This document shows, piece after piece, positions 10,656 to 23,762 of a DNA stretch of 64,000 nucleotides. The stretch spans positions 1 through 64,000 of the forward strand of contig JBBHKE010001277.1 in assembly GCA_037447655.1 (NCBI GenBank), written 5' to 3'. Position numbers and translations under genes: made by a program. Each line of letters begins with the position of its first letter. The first letter of the stretch is position 1. Source of the stretch: Zygnema cylindricum. Lineage: Eukaryota; Streptophyta; Zygnematophyceae; Zygnematales; Zygnemataceae. The notes beneath the pieces are model-generated. The model was not told the DNA's origin, did not search any database, and saw only the letters and a program-made list of their open reading frames with translations.

Positions 10656-11655
10656 TGTTGATTTCGGAAAGCTTTAAGTCTTGGTATATTAGTAAGACGG
10701 CAGAAAGGCAATAATTTGTAGCGTAAGTTTCATAAGGATATGCGTCATCACTTGAGTGCAGTATAGGACAACGCAGCTGCTATGCAGACAGAGCAGTGCA
10801 GCTGCTATGGTGACAGAGCAACGCAGCACCGCACCAGCGGAGCTGCCTTGCTCATAGAGCAGCGCAGCAGGGAAGCTGCAACACAAACAGGAAAAACGCA
10901 GTTGCGGTTACTTTGGATATGATCCGTACAGACAACGCATTTGCTGTTATCTTGGTTATGACTCGGTGCGGGATACCGCAGCCGTGGGTGATGTGAATGT
11001 GATCCAATAAGGGACAACGCAGCTGCGATTGACATGAATCAAGTCAACGGACAAAATTCATAAGAGTATCACGCGTGACTTAGCCGATAAGTATTTGTAC
11101 AATCACTTAATAAAGATTCTGAGTAATATTGACTGTACGATGATAGATTGGGTTGGCACGATTAGGAACTCGTAGATCTCAATAGGTGGGTTGATTTTCT
11201 ACGTACCTCTCAGGTACAATTGTAATGGCAATAGAACACCGAAAGTATAAGACTTAGGACTTAGAGTTTTTTTATTTATCCGACTTCCAAGTAGTTAAAT
11301 TGCAAACAGTTTTTGGGAAACTTCTAAGTATTATATCTTGAGTGTTTTCGGGTCAATTGTGCTCAAACTTTGGGAGTTGTCATTGTTTTTGCTACTTTTT
11401 ATTGTGATATAGTTTTGTGAGGTTTGGATGCTTTTGCAAGAATTGGTGAGCACTTGAAAACAGCCGTTTGGTAGGATTCTTGATAGCTTCTGAGAGTGTA
11501 TCATCTCTACATCTATTACTACTGTTGCTCCTCCACCTGCACAGGTGGTCGTAGAACAACAAAGTAATTTGTGCTGTCTGAAACACAGCTGTTTTTGAGG
11601 TAGTCTGTGGGTGTTTCCGTTAGTGATCCATGGCTGAAATATGCTATGGACAACA
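10656..11655 (+). mobile_element. 3' LTR of plus-strand copia, family A-related (copy 2)
   Basis: It begins TGTTGATTTC right after ttaggggag and ends ggacaaca. It is the counterpart of 1323-2315 with small indels (1000 versus 993 bp). The GCTGC-rich stretch just upstream (10510-10640) is also seen at 1180-1300 and, in altered form, in element A (33388-33490). Confidence 0.8.
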
Positions 11656-12291
11656 ATAGGCCCGCGTTTTCCCTGAGCTTGGTAAATGAACTCTCAACCG
11701 AGGAAAGCGTCCGCTCTTTTCCGTGAAGAGAAAGCCCTGACTTTTCCTTCTTGGGTTCTCAAGTCCTTCTCTTCCCGTAAAACACTGATAGATGTCCTTT
11801 TTCCACTCTATTCAATCTCCTTACATGTGCTCTAAAAGTTTTTTGAGTTGACCATGGTGGTCAACGCTTTATTTGGTTGACAACATCATGCAAGGTGAAT
11901 GAAATGGGAAGACTACTGGAGGGAAAATCAAGCAAAAAAAATTGACTTGTGGGAGTTGCAGCCCTCTTTACGACTTAAATATAAAAGAAGCTGCGAGAGT
12001 TGTAGCCCTACGCGACTTTAATCTAAAAGAGAGCTAGAGTCGCATACTAGAGTCACAATATTCTATAACAGTCATAATACTAAAATCACAATAAGTTGAA
12101 TGGGCGTAGAGATGCACTTAAAGGTCAAATTACACATCGTTAAAAAGCCAAGATTGACGAGTCTAAGTGAAACTTGAAAAAAGCTTGAATGTTGCAACAA
12201 TGTGTTCCTTCTAGCATGTCTGTATGGACAACCCTCTTCCCTGGCACAAATCCCCCTTCCCACAAGGAAGGGGTCTCTCATGTGTGCGTGT

Positions 12292-12980
12292 GGCACCATC
12301 TTATTCGATAAAAACCTCGATAACGATGTAAGGTTCAATCCCTCGTACAGACACCCCTTCCTCTTTTTTTTTCCCTCAAACAATAATCTCTTTTTCCAAT
12401 CTATGCCTAACACCGTCTTATCAATTTAACTCCCAAATATTGGTGCGAGATATAATCCATGAAACCTTGCAATGTTATCAAGGTGTTATTCCGATAAGAC
12501 GGTGCCACACACAAACAAGAAAAATATAAAAATTTTTGGGAGGGAGACAAATATTTCTCCTTCCTTCGACCCTTTTCCCCCCGAGGAGAAAGTTTTTTTT
12601 TCGTCGTTGTATGGTACCATCTTATCAGATTGACACCGTGATAACGATGCGGGGTCCGATCCCTTGCATCGTGATTATAAGACAAAATCTTAGGTATCCA
12701 CCTAATTGAACCAGGATTATCACCTGAGCACTATAGCAGAGTGACTCTCGTGAGATAGAGTTAAAAGCATAAGTGGCACCTTTGAAATAAAGAGGCATAT
12801 GAGTACTTTTTCTACACAAAAGCAAAATGCAACGTGAAATAATTTTGTCTTTGTAATTCATTGAAGGAAAAGTCATTTTTGTTTTCAACCAAAGGGTTAC
12901 CACAAATTTAAGTTTGTGTGTGGCACCATCTTCTCGAATAAAGACTATCGTTAAGATTCGAGGTTCAATCCCTCGTACAT
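12292..12980. repeat. tRNA-like module cluster (copy 2)
   Basis: Modules at 12292-12350 (+), 12441-12510 (-), 12613-12671 (+) and 12922-12980 (+) match those of copy 1 at the same spacing. A fifth is at 14783-14841. The last one in this cluster has the fullest head (ggcaccatcttctcg) and the intact T arm around TTCAATC. Confidence 0.55.
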
Positions 12981-13459
12981 ATTGTACTAACCATGTTGCT
13001 ATACACGAAATTTAGAATTACCCGCTTTGTCAAAAAAAAAATTAGGAATGTTGTCTTTGGTGCACCTATAAGCGCTTTTGATCTTTCGACATAATCGAGC
13101 TACCAGTAAAAACTAGCTTGAAGTATTTTGTTGATAATCTTAGTTTTAAATAGTAAATTAAGTTACGAATAAATACTAGCATAAGAAAACGTGTTGATAA
13201 TTCTAGCTGTAGTGCTAATTAATTTTTAAAATAAAGAAATTAGGTTGTAAAACATCGGTTAATCTGCCAGCAGTGAAAAAAGAGGACAATAGCGCAGAGG
13301 GAAGTCGAGAAGACAGTCTTGGGAATGTCTAAAATGCTCCATATTGGGAAAGACTTGTAAGCCCACTTTACACATAAGCCCAGACGTCGAGAGGTCCAAC
13401 CCTCAAACAATTTGTTGTTGATTCTACAAAACTAAATCTAACTCCTTAGAGTAAATGAT

Positions 13460-14555
13460 GTGGGGAGTGTTGCCGGTTGCATTTTCTACTCGCTTACTGA
13501 AGCGTTACATATAGACGAAAGGGTACACGATGCACATCATCTGTGCTCGAGGGCTGTCATGCAAGAGGAGGCGCGAGGAGGCGCGAGAGCTAAGGAAGAA
13601 AGTTATCGTCTTAGCAAGAGAAATGAAAGGGAAAGGGTTAAATTCAGCGGATATAGATATTTCCGATCTACACACAGAGAAATGGTATGTGTCATTTGAG
13701 GTTGCACCCAACGGTTTTTTTGAAAAGGAGTATTTGAAGGTACCTGTACAACGGTTGCAAAATCGACCTCCTTGAAAAGCACGTCGAAAGGGACAAAGGA
13801 AAGGATCCGTTGTCGATAGTGTTGTACTCCAACCACTATTACGTGTTTGTGGGAGGATTTAAATGGAAAGTAAGGGCGTGAAAGACCGACAAAGGCTTAA
13901 TTTTTACATCGTTATTTTGGCTGACATAAATTTTTTGGACAAATGTGGTCTCGCTGACGGAAGGCGTAAATAAAATTTACAATGAGAAGGCGCCGATAAA
14001 CCATGTGAGAGGGGAGCTGGAGGAAAACGTCATCGGACAAGCCACACCTTCATCTTCTCGATTAATAGACTTTAGACAACCGTACGCTTTGCCACAAACG
14101 AAATGTTCCAACGTTGAAGCTATCGTGGAATTATGGCCTTACGTGCCCCGGTTCGCGATAGAGAAAGGAACTTACGCGCATGATAAAGGTAGGAGCATAA
14201 GGAAAATCAGCTCGTTAGACAAGTTGCATGCGAGATATACGGAACTGCTAAAGTTGGCGCTTGAAAGACAAACTAGAGAGACTGGGTGGACAAGTTCAAC
14301 CGAACTTGTCTAGAAGGGGCAACGTTAATATTGTACAACATACTGCGAGAGAAGAGAGAGAAGCACGTGTCTAGAGATAATTTTTTAGTCGAAATTCAAA
14401 TGGAATTTTTGGCGAGAAAATCTATAAGGGAATTTGGATTCGAGAAGCCAGTGGCGGGGCAAAATCAAAAGTCCGTGCCTAAGTTCGCAAAGAGACGTCG
14501 TTACAAAATTAACATGGTGGGAGATTGTGTGGAGTGTTATTTCGCTCACACCTAG
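13460..14555 (+). pseudogene. Decayed coding stretch of unknown function (copy 2)
   Basis: Counterpart of 4122-5217. Here the segment around 13755-13875 stays open for longer (YNGCKIDLLEKHVERDKG, then YSNHYYVFVGGFKWKVRA before a stop) because two stops of copy 1 are absent. The frame then has to shift to reach LTEGVNKIYNEKAP at 13945. This supports one ancestral reading frame broken independently. I cannot assign a family. The C-terminal Cys-Val-Glu-Cys pair is the only motif-like feature. Confidence 0.38.
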
Positions 14556-15639
14556 GGATTGAGGTGCTTGCGAAAGGAAAGGGAGACACAGGACAGCATA
14601 TGGTTGCAATAAGTATGAGGTAGCTCTGTGTCGTATGGCATGTTTTGAGATGCACCACGAATCAAGCTGGGAAAAAGAGAAGGAAAAATGAGCACACTCT
14701 AATGACGAAGAAATTGGGAGAAGGTGAAACAAAATCAGCGAACAGAAACTCATAAAAAAAAATAAAAAACAATGTCTATGTTGGCACCATTCTCTCTGTT
14801 GCAAAATTGAGCGTGAATGCGGAGTTCGATTCTCCGAATAGATACTCGTAAATGCTATGTTATTGTCACTGTTGTCTGATGTTTTCTATGATGCTTGTGG
14901 AGGGCCGATGTGTGTATGCGAGTTAGGAAAGAACCTAAGCATATAAAAACCCTTACAATGGAGTTACACATGGTTTTCAAATAGTTAAATAAAAATAGGG
15001 GGATGTGGGAGAGAGGCCCCGCCGAAGGCGGGTTTCGCCTAGTTATTACAATCCGAGTACGCAAGGTAAAAAATCCTCCAAAATCGGCTAAGTGTTGGTG
15101 TTCGTCTACGTAGAGTCGGGAAACCTCAAAATTTGCCTAAGTGTTTAAGTGTACAGAGTTGTAATTTGGCCGTAACTTTGGTAAGAAACACCAAAATCAC
15201 TTTCCGTAAATATTTTCGGAAAGAGGACGTCTAAATCTGCACAACAAGCTATTGCGAGCCAACATCCGGTGAGTAAAACAAAAAACAAGTGTTAACAAGT
15301 TTTAAATCGCTTTGAATTCCTTCCTTAAGTACTGTGCCGTATTTCGGCTGTAACTTCGGAAAGAAACACCAGAATGACGTTTCGTGAGTTCTGCCGAAAA
15401 GAATACTTTTAAACTTACACATCGAGGTATCGCAAACCAAAATCCAGCTACCCAATCCCGAAATATAAAGTTACAAAGGATAACAATTTCCTAAGATCTA
15501 CTACTTGTGTACTGAGCCGTATTTCGGGAGTATCTTTGCAGAGGAAAATTGGAAGCGTGCACCACTAATTATCTTTTGAATAATACTTGGAAAGCTACGG
15601 GACGATATATCGCACACCAACTGTAGATGTGGTAAAAAA

Positions 15640-16700
15640 ACAGCCACTCGAGTGGCTATATACTTTCGGAGATTGAGGGATTTTTACGGCCAAACGATAG
15701 AGAATTCGAGGGTGTTCCCTCAAATGAAAAGTTCCTAGGAATGCCTCAAAATACCAAGTAAATGCCTTTCCCTCTCTCCAATCTTCATACTTGTTGTAGT
15801 CACTAAACATTGGTGAGAGAGAGAGAGATAGAGCCATGGCTACCTAAGAAAACAGAAGAAGGAATAGGAAGGGGAATCAGCTCTTAGCAAAAAGCTGACG
15901 GACCAAGGTTTTGATCCTGGTATCTACAGACTACCGGATTAGCCAGCTGGCTTATCCGATAGTGTAATACCTGGTGCTAGGATATATAAGGTTGATAGCT
16001 ATTTAACCATGAATTAGTAAAGGAAGTCGATTAATAGAATTATGAGACTATAACATAGATTCAGCTATATATTTTAAGAGGCGTACGGATAACACAAAAT
16101 TCAATAGTGCCGATATTTAATTTTGACTGCGTGAATTAAAATTCGGTTAACATCAAACGGCTCACATCTAAACCGCCATTGCAGAATGGCCGCCTTGGTT
16201 GTTTTTGGTTGTTACATCATCAAACACTACGTGCGATCTATTAGTGGCTTGTAGAATTCACGGGAAACACGGAGACAAGTATAGAGGTGATACGCGTCCC
16301 TCTATGGCCATATCGTACAGAGGGCGTACAATAAGAACATCGGTTGTAGTACCTTATTTTAATGTTCATTCATTTGATTGGTTTCGTACCTCAGTAATAG
16401 GAGGTTTATATATGGGTTTAGGAATTAGAGTTTTGGTAGATAGTCGCCTCTCTCCCTAAGAGCTTGTATAAAAATTGGCATCTTTGCCACTTGATAATTT
16501 ATCGCCTGGATGGGCGTTTTGAGTAATTTCTTTTGCATTGGGCTTAAGGGAGTTCAACCTTCACATGTGTGAAGGCAGCCAGAGTCTGTTTGCCAGGGTG
16601 GCTGCTGTTAGACAAGAATGAGGGGCACTTATAATTATCGCAGAGGCTTCAAGCAAGCTGCACATTCTGTGCACCAATGGAAGTCACAAAATTACACATG
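15640..16700 (+). mobile_element. Diverged solo LTR related to family C (copy 2)
   Basis: Counterpart of 6301-7360, with the same phrase order as the family-C LTR and the same minus-strand tRNA-like segment (15900-15985). It is part of the tandem unit, so it was duplicated with it and not inserted independently. Confidence 0.5.
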
Positions 16701-17357
16701 TTTTTTTAACATATAGGATTAATTACAATGTTTAACGCAAATTAGTTATTTGAAAATTAAAAAAAAAAACATACATTCAAATTGTTTACTAATGCAAATT
16801 TGGGTGTTTGAAAAAAATAAATCGTGGTCGTTAACATGCCTACACTAATATAAGTACTTGTACAAATTCTGACAAATCGTACGTTTACACAATCAAAACT
16901 TGGTTGTCGAACGAATATGTGCGTACGTGATTGTGACAACCGATTTTATCCTCTTTTTAAAGCGCATATTCTCATGCAACCATGGTTACTAAAACTCATT
17001 AATTACACTTTTTCATTTAAAAAGTTGTAATTTTGTACGGTCTAAGATACACTGTGCACCATAATATTTAAATGACAACGTATATTCGATTTTCACTAAT
17101 TGGACAAAAAACCTTAAATGGCGTAAAGGAAAAAATATAATTATTTATGCTATTGAAGAATTTGGAAATAAAAAACGGGGATCGAATTAGCGTTCAATAC
17201 GTTAATAGCGATTAGCGATGTAGTACTATTTTCCGCTGCTACTATAGTTGCTACTAGTACTACTGCTACAGCTACTTGTGCTAATACTAGTGCTACTACT
17301 ACTGCTAATACTAGTGCTACTGTTGCTGTTGCTAGTACTAGTGATGTGTTGTGCAAC

Positions 17358-18379
17358 TGTGAGACCTCCATAGGTCCTCAACGTGGGCCGCTCACACGAA
17401 GCCACTAGGATAACCTTAACCCCTTATAGTTTCAACAAGAATAATTGCCACTTTGGAAAATAAAAACACTAACCAGCTTTACCCGTGTGAAGACAAGACT
17501 CCATTGAGTCGATAGCAAAAAGAATTGCTTAATTTGCTCCATTGAACAATAAGTTAAAAATGGTCAAAGTTTACCTTTGTATAGAAGCAATCTGGGAGAG
17601 AGGCGGCTACCTACTATTTTTCTAAGTCCTATGCCCCTCTTTAAACCCTCTACTACTAGAGTAAGGCATCAATCAAAATATCGTATAGTACAGAAAAGTA
17701 CGGGTGTCGGAGTACTTTCTATACGGCCATTGTACGACATGGTCAAAATGCTGACTCTTGCCGCATCCAGATTTGTTCTCGTACTCTACGAAGATGCCGC
17801 TAGCAAATGTGATGGTGCCACGGGTCACTTGGTGTGATTATGACCGAAACTGTCAAAATGCATATTCTATTAGGTCGACTCCTATCATGGGCGTCTGATC
17901 ATAACCGACTTTTAATTCTAGCCGTCGAAACAAAAATACCGCACATTTGTTTAGTGCAGTACCTTTATTCGTACTGTATCTAACTATGTTTATGTGCTAA
18001 GAATTTATCAATTTTATTAAATGAATTTTCCTACGTGTACATTTTTAAATACGTATCAAACCCTATACATCTCAGCACAAGAACAAGACTAGACTATAGG
18101 ACAAAGCTAACCGCTATTGGTGACTTTGACGGACAATAGGTACCAAGATCAAACGAAGGTCCGTCAGGCCCTTTTTGGTAAATTTATGAAAAACTTTTGC
18201 CTTGACTTTCTAGACAGCATAGGCACCCATGGCTCTAGCTCCCTCTTTAACCTTCAATGACTGCGACAAGTGTGGGGGGTTGAGAGAGGAGTTACAAGAA
18301 GACTGCCTCTCCTTTTTTTTTGCATTTATCTTTACAAGTTTAAACCTAAAATATTATAAAAGCAACATCAATTTCTACA
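17358..18379 (-). mobile_element. 3' LTR of minus-strand copia E (copy 2)
   Basis: Counterpart of 8020-9041. The inner end tttctaca is followed by ctcccttta (polypurine tract on the minus strand) and then RNase H of element E on the same strand. Confidence 0.7.
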
Positions 18380-18380
18380 C

Positions 18381-20735
18381 TCCCTTTATTTTCTAGTCAC
18401 TTTTAATTTTAGGACCACACTTCTCCCAACATAAAATTATTTTACGGGAAGGCACAAGTTTGGTCATCATGTTTGCCACCATTTCACTATCTAGTTTATA
18501 CTCTAAACTAATTATTTTGTTTTCTACCTTCTCTAGAACAAATCTAAGTCTAATCTCCACGTGTTTTGCTTTGAAGTTGTGTTTAAGATTGGCAGCAATG
18601 GCAATTTGTTGCTGAATTATCGCAAAATAGTTTCAAGACACCACTCTCAAGATGACCAAGCTCACCTAGCAAAGACTTCACTCACATTAATTCTTTTACA
18701 GTAGAGCAAGAGGCCATATACTAAGCCTCCATGGTTGACTTAGCAATTACCTTTTGATGTTTGTTGCTCCAACAGCATGCCCCATCACCCACATACAATA
18801 CATATCCAGAAGTGCATCTCCTCATAGGAGCATCCCTATAGCAGGTTCACTCCAAGATGATGTCAGTATTGTCCCCACCCACATGGAGCCATAGATCTTT
18901 AGTTCTTATAAGATATCTAAGGACTCTCTTAGCTGCCTCCCAATCTTTCTTTGTGGGAGCATTTAATCTTCTACTTAGTACTCCTATAGCTGCGGCTATA
19001 TCTTGTCGGGTATAATTCATAAAATATAGTAGGTTGCCCACTACTTGTCTATAGGGAATGGTCCGCATAAATCTCCTCTTTAAGGTCTAACTCATCATCC
19101 AAGATTATAACTATTTCTTCCACACTCCCCTCACTTCCCTTATTTAGCTCCATTAGAGTGGTACAACAATTAGCCTTGTCCATTTGAAATCTTTCTAACA
19201 TATTTCCAATGGCCTCCTTCTGAGTTAATCTGATTATCTTTCTATCACTATATCTTTCTACCCGAATTCCCAAATTATATCTTGCCTCTCGCATATCTTT
19301 CATCTCAAATCTCCCATTTAGCTTTGTTTTTAGTTTATTGATTTTGTCCATAGATTTACTTTAAACAGACAAATCATCCACGTAGATTGCAATGAAAATA
19401 ATACCTTCCTCATCTTTAAACAAGTAAATTGAATGATCTGAGGTGATCCTAATATATCCCATACTTGTAAAAAACTCATCTAGCTTCTTGTTCCACTTGG
19501 TAGGCGCTTAGAGAGATATGATCAGCAGGCATATCTTGTTTTCTTCTCTTTGTTCTACAAATCCTTGGGGTTGTCGCATAAAGATCTCCTCTTCTAGCTC
19601 TCTATGAAGGAAGGTTGTCTTGATGTCCATTTGGTGTACCTCCATGTGTTCTATTGTTGCCATACAGAGACTGATACGGCCTGTTGCCATACTGAGAAGG
19701 ATGAGAAGGATACGGGTTATTGCCATATTGAGAAAGATACGGTTTGAAGGAAATCTGACAACTGAGGCAAAGGTCCTCGTTGTCAATTCCCTCTTTCAAA
19801 GCAAATCCTTTTGTCACTAACCGGGTTTTGTACCGCTCAATGGTGTTATCCAGGTTCAGTTTTAGTTTGAATACCCGCTTACATCCTATCGCTTTGTTTT
19901 TAGGTGGACAATGCATTGATTCCTAAATATCGCCCGTCATAATTGAGTCCATTTCCTCGTTGATAGCCGTCTTCCATCGGTTTCTCTCCGGACAGTTCAT
20001 TGCCTCATTATAGGTTTGTGGTTCTTATGGGTGAGATAGTTTGGCTACTTTGTTGTTGAATTACTTTTCTTGCAACCTTTTGCTGCTTCTCCTTCCTCCC
20101 TCAAAATTTGTTGCTAGTATAGAAAGCTCTCGAGGATTTTTTCTAACAGTTTCAGCTTCGCCCCTCTCTTTTGATTGCGATTCAATTTCCACCACGTCTT
20201 ACCCTTCCAACCGAGTTGTCACTTGAGGTTTTGCTTTTTGTTCCTTTTTGGTCTCACTTGTACCTGCATGATCATCATCTTCTCGGAAACCTTTAGGAAG
20301 CTCAAAGTCATTAGAATTTTCTATCTCAAATCTGATTTTGACTGATTTTGTATTCTTAATGGGATCTATAGATTTCCCTTCATCCATAACCACTAGATGC
20401 TTCATGAGAATTATATCTTTTCACTTAAGATCATAAACTCTATATCCTTTTACATCTTTATCATATCCTAGCATATATCCTAGTTTTCCTTTTGGGTCTA
20501 AGTTTTATTTTGACCGATCTGTATATAGACTGAACACCTGACTACCAAAAACCTTCAAGTGTGAAACATTTGGTTTTTTGTCGGTCCATCTCTCATAAGG
20601 TGTTTGGCATTTTACTGCTGAAATAATAAATTCATCTTTGAGATAAATTGCACAGTTCAATGCTTCGGCCTTGAATCTATTTCCTAGCTTCTTATCCGAC
20701 AACATACTCCCTGCACTATCATGAAGCCCCTAGTT
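18381..20735 (-). pseudogene. Copia E pol: RNase H, RT and integrase C-terminus (truncated)
   Basis: The minus strand from 20735 down gives the end of integrase (SMLSDKKLGNRF, TPYERWTDKKP, HLKVFGSQVFSLY at 20505-20705). Next come the linker (VVMDEGKSIDP, 20199-20405), RT start (GCKRVFKLKLNLDNTIERYK, 19602-19916), RT middle (HMEVHQMDIKTTFLH, 19508-19786), RT end (19049-19351, 18847-19068) and RNase H with STMEA-YMA remnants (18381-18846). Many stops and frameshifts are present. Gag, protease and most of integrase are absent upstream of 20735. An in-frame internal repeat at 19657-19745 is described separately. Confidence 0.88.
19657..19745 (-). repeat. Three-fold internal repeat within the RT domain
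   Basis: On the plus strand the phrase ttgccata..gaga...gatacgg occurs three times in a row, with periods of 27 and 36 bp. On the coding strand this repeats a short block equivalent to the RILLSxAA segment just before the MDIKTTFLH motif. Both periods are multiples of three, so the expansion kept the reading frame. Elements B and C have one copy of the block. Confidence 0.75.
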
Positions 20736-23150
20736 TTCTACGATCTAAACTAAACAGAGAGCAATATATGCTATAAAAAACTATTTGTTTTGCCCTCAGT
20801 TATTTGGCTTATTTTGTCATTAATTAATGTGGTAATAGATTTGAGAAGTTGAAAAAGACTAGAAAACCCTAAAAAACCCTTAAAAAAGATGTTGTCGCAC
20901 ATCGCTTTCCAAACCGATGTATACTGTGGACATTTCTCAAATTGTTACATTTTTTGCAATCACACAAAAGTGTCCATAAAATCTTGAGGTTGTTGTACAA
21001 TCATGCTTAACCACATGATGCATAAGAATACACAAATTTGTTGTCCATCAATTCATGAAAGCAATTATTTTTTTATATTTGCACCTCTCAATTTCCGTAG
21101 TCCTTTTTAATCAATTAAGTGTAATAACATTTTTAACAAATAGGATTGTTTTACAACTTTGTTACACATGTACTAAGTAAGAAAAAAAGTAGCAATAATT
21201 TTTTGTAGTTAACAACAGCGAAAGAGTAATAGGAAGACTTTAATTGGAGTAAGACAAAATCATTTTTGAAGAACTTCACAAACATAACAGTCTTGCTAAT
21301 GAAAATTTGGCTTCAGTTTTCATAATGCAAATTGCTCGTTTGGTTTGGGGTCGAATTACATGTTCTCAAAACACTTTTAATTACAAAACCATTATCTAAC
21401 AAAGTTATAAAACCATTGAGAACCAATTTGATTAACACAAACTATTATTATTTTGATAGTGTTACATGACAGTATCTAGTCGTTAAAATGACACGTAAAC
21501 ACTTAATTTGCCTATTTCAATGACCTTTCCTTCTTGTTTTCTTTAACTTGGTAAATACACATTAAATTCCCTAATGTATTTATGCATTTTTCTGGATGTT
21601 GACAAATTTGAAACTTTCACCAGATCGACAAAAAAAAATGTAAAAATAGTTAATTAAGGCACCTTCTTCATTACGACTCGATTAAGCTCATCTTAATCCA
21701 ATTAAATCTTTATTTAATTATTTTTCAGACTTAAAAAAAATCTTTTTAGTCCAGTTAAGCCAAAAGTCGGTCTGATTCGTTAAATTCAGCTCGAGTCCAA
21801 TTAATTTCAACCAAATTTGTTCCAGTTTAATCAAATTTCGACCAATTTAGCCAAACGTCATTTTAATAAAACTAAATTCCAGTTCAATTTAATCAAAATT
21901 CAGTCCAATTCAACCAAATATAAGTCTAGTTTAACCAAATTGAACCCCTATCCCCTTCTCCCCCTTCTCCCCCACTCTGCCCCACTCTCTCCCCCGCTCT
22001 CCCCCTCTCCCCCTTTCTCTCTCCTTCTCTCCCGCTCTCCCTCTCCTCTCTCTCCGACACTTTCATGATGCTCATAATCATTATATCACGTGTCATTATT
22101 GAAAACTCTGGATAATTGGAAATTCTCTAAGTTTTAGATAAATGTAAAATATTCTCCAGAAACTAAAAGAAAAAGACTAACCAACCACACACTAAAAAGT
22201 AGAACAGGTGTTCAAAACTATTTCTTCACAATACAAAAACGGGGAAAAGTGACTGATGCCGAAATACATAAATCTCTTAAACTCTCGACAATCGGATAGT
22301 AGAAAAGAGACTCTAATAAATTGAAGATCTATAAAAAAAAAAAAAAAAAAAACAAATATCTTGTTTAAAAACATTAAAAATAAAAAACAATAAATACAAT
22401 GTTTTTGTAACCATTTGGAACCTAAAGACCTAGTTTAAAAATCAGTGTAACTAAAAAATGTAAAAACTAACAAATAAAAAAAAAAAATGTTTATTTACAT
22501 TTAGGATTACTTTTCGGAGCACATATCTTCACTCCTTTCTGAAATCCCAATCGCCGCACCCACCCACAAGAAGAATACTAAAAGAAAAAAGTTAAAACAA
22601 ATAAGGTCACGAAAGTCAAATGAAACTACGACAAAAAAAAAAAAAAACCAAGATCAATCCATTAAACAAAGGGCTGTTTTTTAAGCCCACATTAATTAAC
22701 GTAAATCAAATTAAAACAATAGAAAAAGGGGACAAACAAACTTCTTCCACCCTCCCTCTTTTCCCAAACGAAACAAGACAAGAAATCGAAAAAGTCTCCC
22801 AACGCCACGAAAAAGGAAAAACACAAAGAGCAAAAAAAAGAACTTAAATTACGCTTCAAACGTGAATATTGCCATTTGATGTCCTAAAACAAACAAACCA
22901 ACCCAAGAACGCAATAAAAGCTCAAAAATCCCAAAACCTGACATGACTCACAAAAACATTTGACAAACCTCAAAAAATCTCAAATCCGAAAAAAGTCGGA
23001 AAATCTCAAAAACCACAAACATTAAAACCCAAGAAACCCCAAAACCACAAAACACCCAAAACCACAAAATTCCCGAAACCTTAAAATACCCAAAACTACA
23101 AGATACACAAAAAAAAACGCAAATATTAAAAAAAAAAATGAAATGTGTAC
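20736..23150. other. AT-rich host-like sequence without supported gene
   Basis: No protein frame that I trust. It contains a pyrimidine tract (21946-22056), an A tract near 22333-22352 and many repeated short phrases such as ccaattcaaccaaa near 21800-21950. A Lys-rich frame at 22620-22847 (75 codons) stays open but shows no motif and is probably a by-product of A-rich DNA. Confidence 0.4.
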
Positions 23151-23309
23151 CTCGACCGCGACGTATCCCAACTTCAAGCTCCGGTTGAGAGTGTTGAAGA
23201 GACCCACATTGGAGTAGAAGCACTTTTTCAAAACATCATTGCATGTCTCTCCCGCCTTCACCACATTGAGCTTCGCGTCCGACCAACAAACTGCCACCGA
23301 TAGAATCAT
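23151..23309 (-). CDS. Candidate exon with LysM-like motif
   Basis: The minus strand from an ATG at 23309 reads MILSVAVCWSDAKLN, then VVKAGETCNDVLKKC, YSNVGLFNTLNRSL and KLGYVAVE. It ends at GAG|GTACAC, a plausible 5' splice site at 23150. The spacing of V-K-A-G-E-T-C, a helix, N-x-x-L-F-x-x-L-N and a closing V-x-V is that of a single LysM domain with the Cys typical of fungal and plant forms. LysM domains bind chitin or other N-acetylglucosamine polymers. The stretch is distinctly G/C-rich at third positions compared with its AT-rich flanks. The start is uncertain: the frame stays open upstream to 23390, and an acceptor could replace the ATG. No neighbouring exon was identified. Confidence 0.4.
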
Positions 23310-23675
23310 GTCAGATTTTGATACTTCAAATAAGAATATTTTCCCATATGCAGATGTTGCTGACGTTTGATCTTTTTTATATTTTATCAAGGTGACAATA
23401 TGTCGATGCGTATAGACGATGTGGTGACGTCATTTTTTTTTCCGGTGATGTTACATCAGCGATACACCAATCTTTTCTGATTTTATATGTGGTGGATTAT
23501 TATGTCATATGCCAAACAAGATTGTGACATAGTGTAGAGGATTTTCTAGTAAATGTCACTCCTGCGAGTTATTAGCTTGTCTTTGTTATCTTCCTCTTCC
23601 TCACCCTCTCCATCGGAATTCATCTTAAATCATTCTTTCTACATCGCCATCACCACATTCGTACTTTAAATTTGC

Positions 23676-23750
23676 CTCCCCCACTTCCCCCCCTCCCTCT
23701 CGCCCCCTCCCCACCTCTCCCCCCCTCTCTCCCCCATGGCCGCCATGGCT
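23676..23750 (+). repeat. CT-rich tract before a candidate exon
   Basis: A nearly pure C/T run is followed by atggcttag, an AG that could act as a 3' splice site, and then by the candidate coding stretch starting at 23763. Confidence 0.6.
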
Positions 23751-23762
23751 TAGACGCATTAA

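Larger units (their letters stand above)
10268..19413. repeat. Tandem duplication, copy 2
   Basis: This is the downstream partner of 932-10074 in the same orientation. Differences are mostly single substitutions and 1-2 bp indels spread evenly over coding-like and non-coding parts, so nothing suggests recent selection on a particular gene. Contents in order: RNase H tail, LTR 10656-11655, tRNA-like modules, unknown coding stretch 13460-14555, diverged LTR, 3' LTR and RT of element E. Confidence 0.93.
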
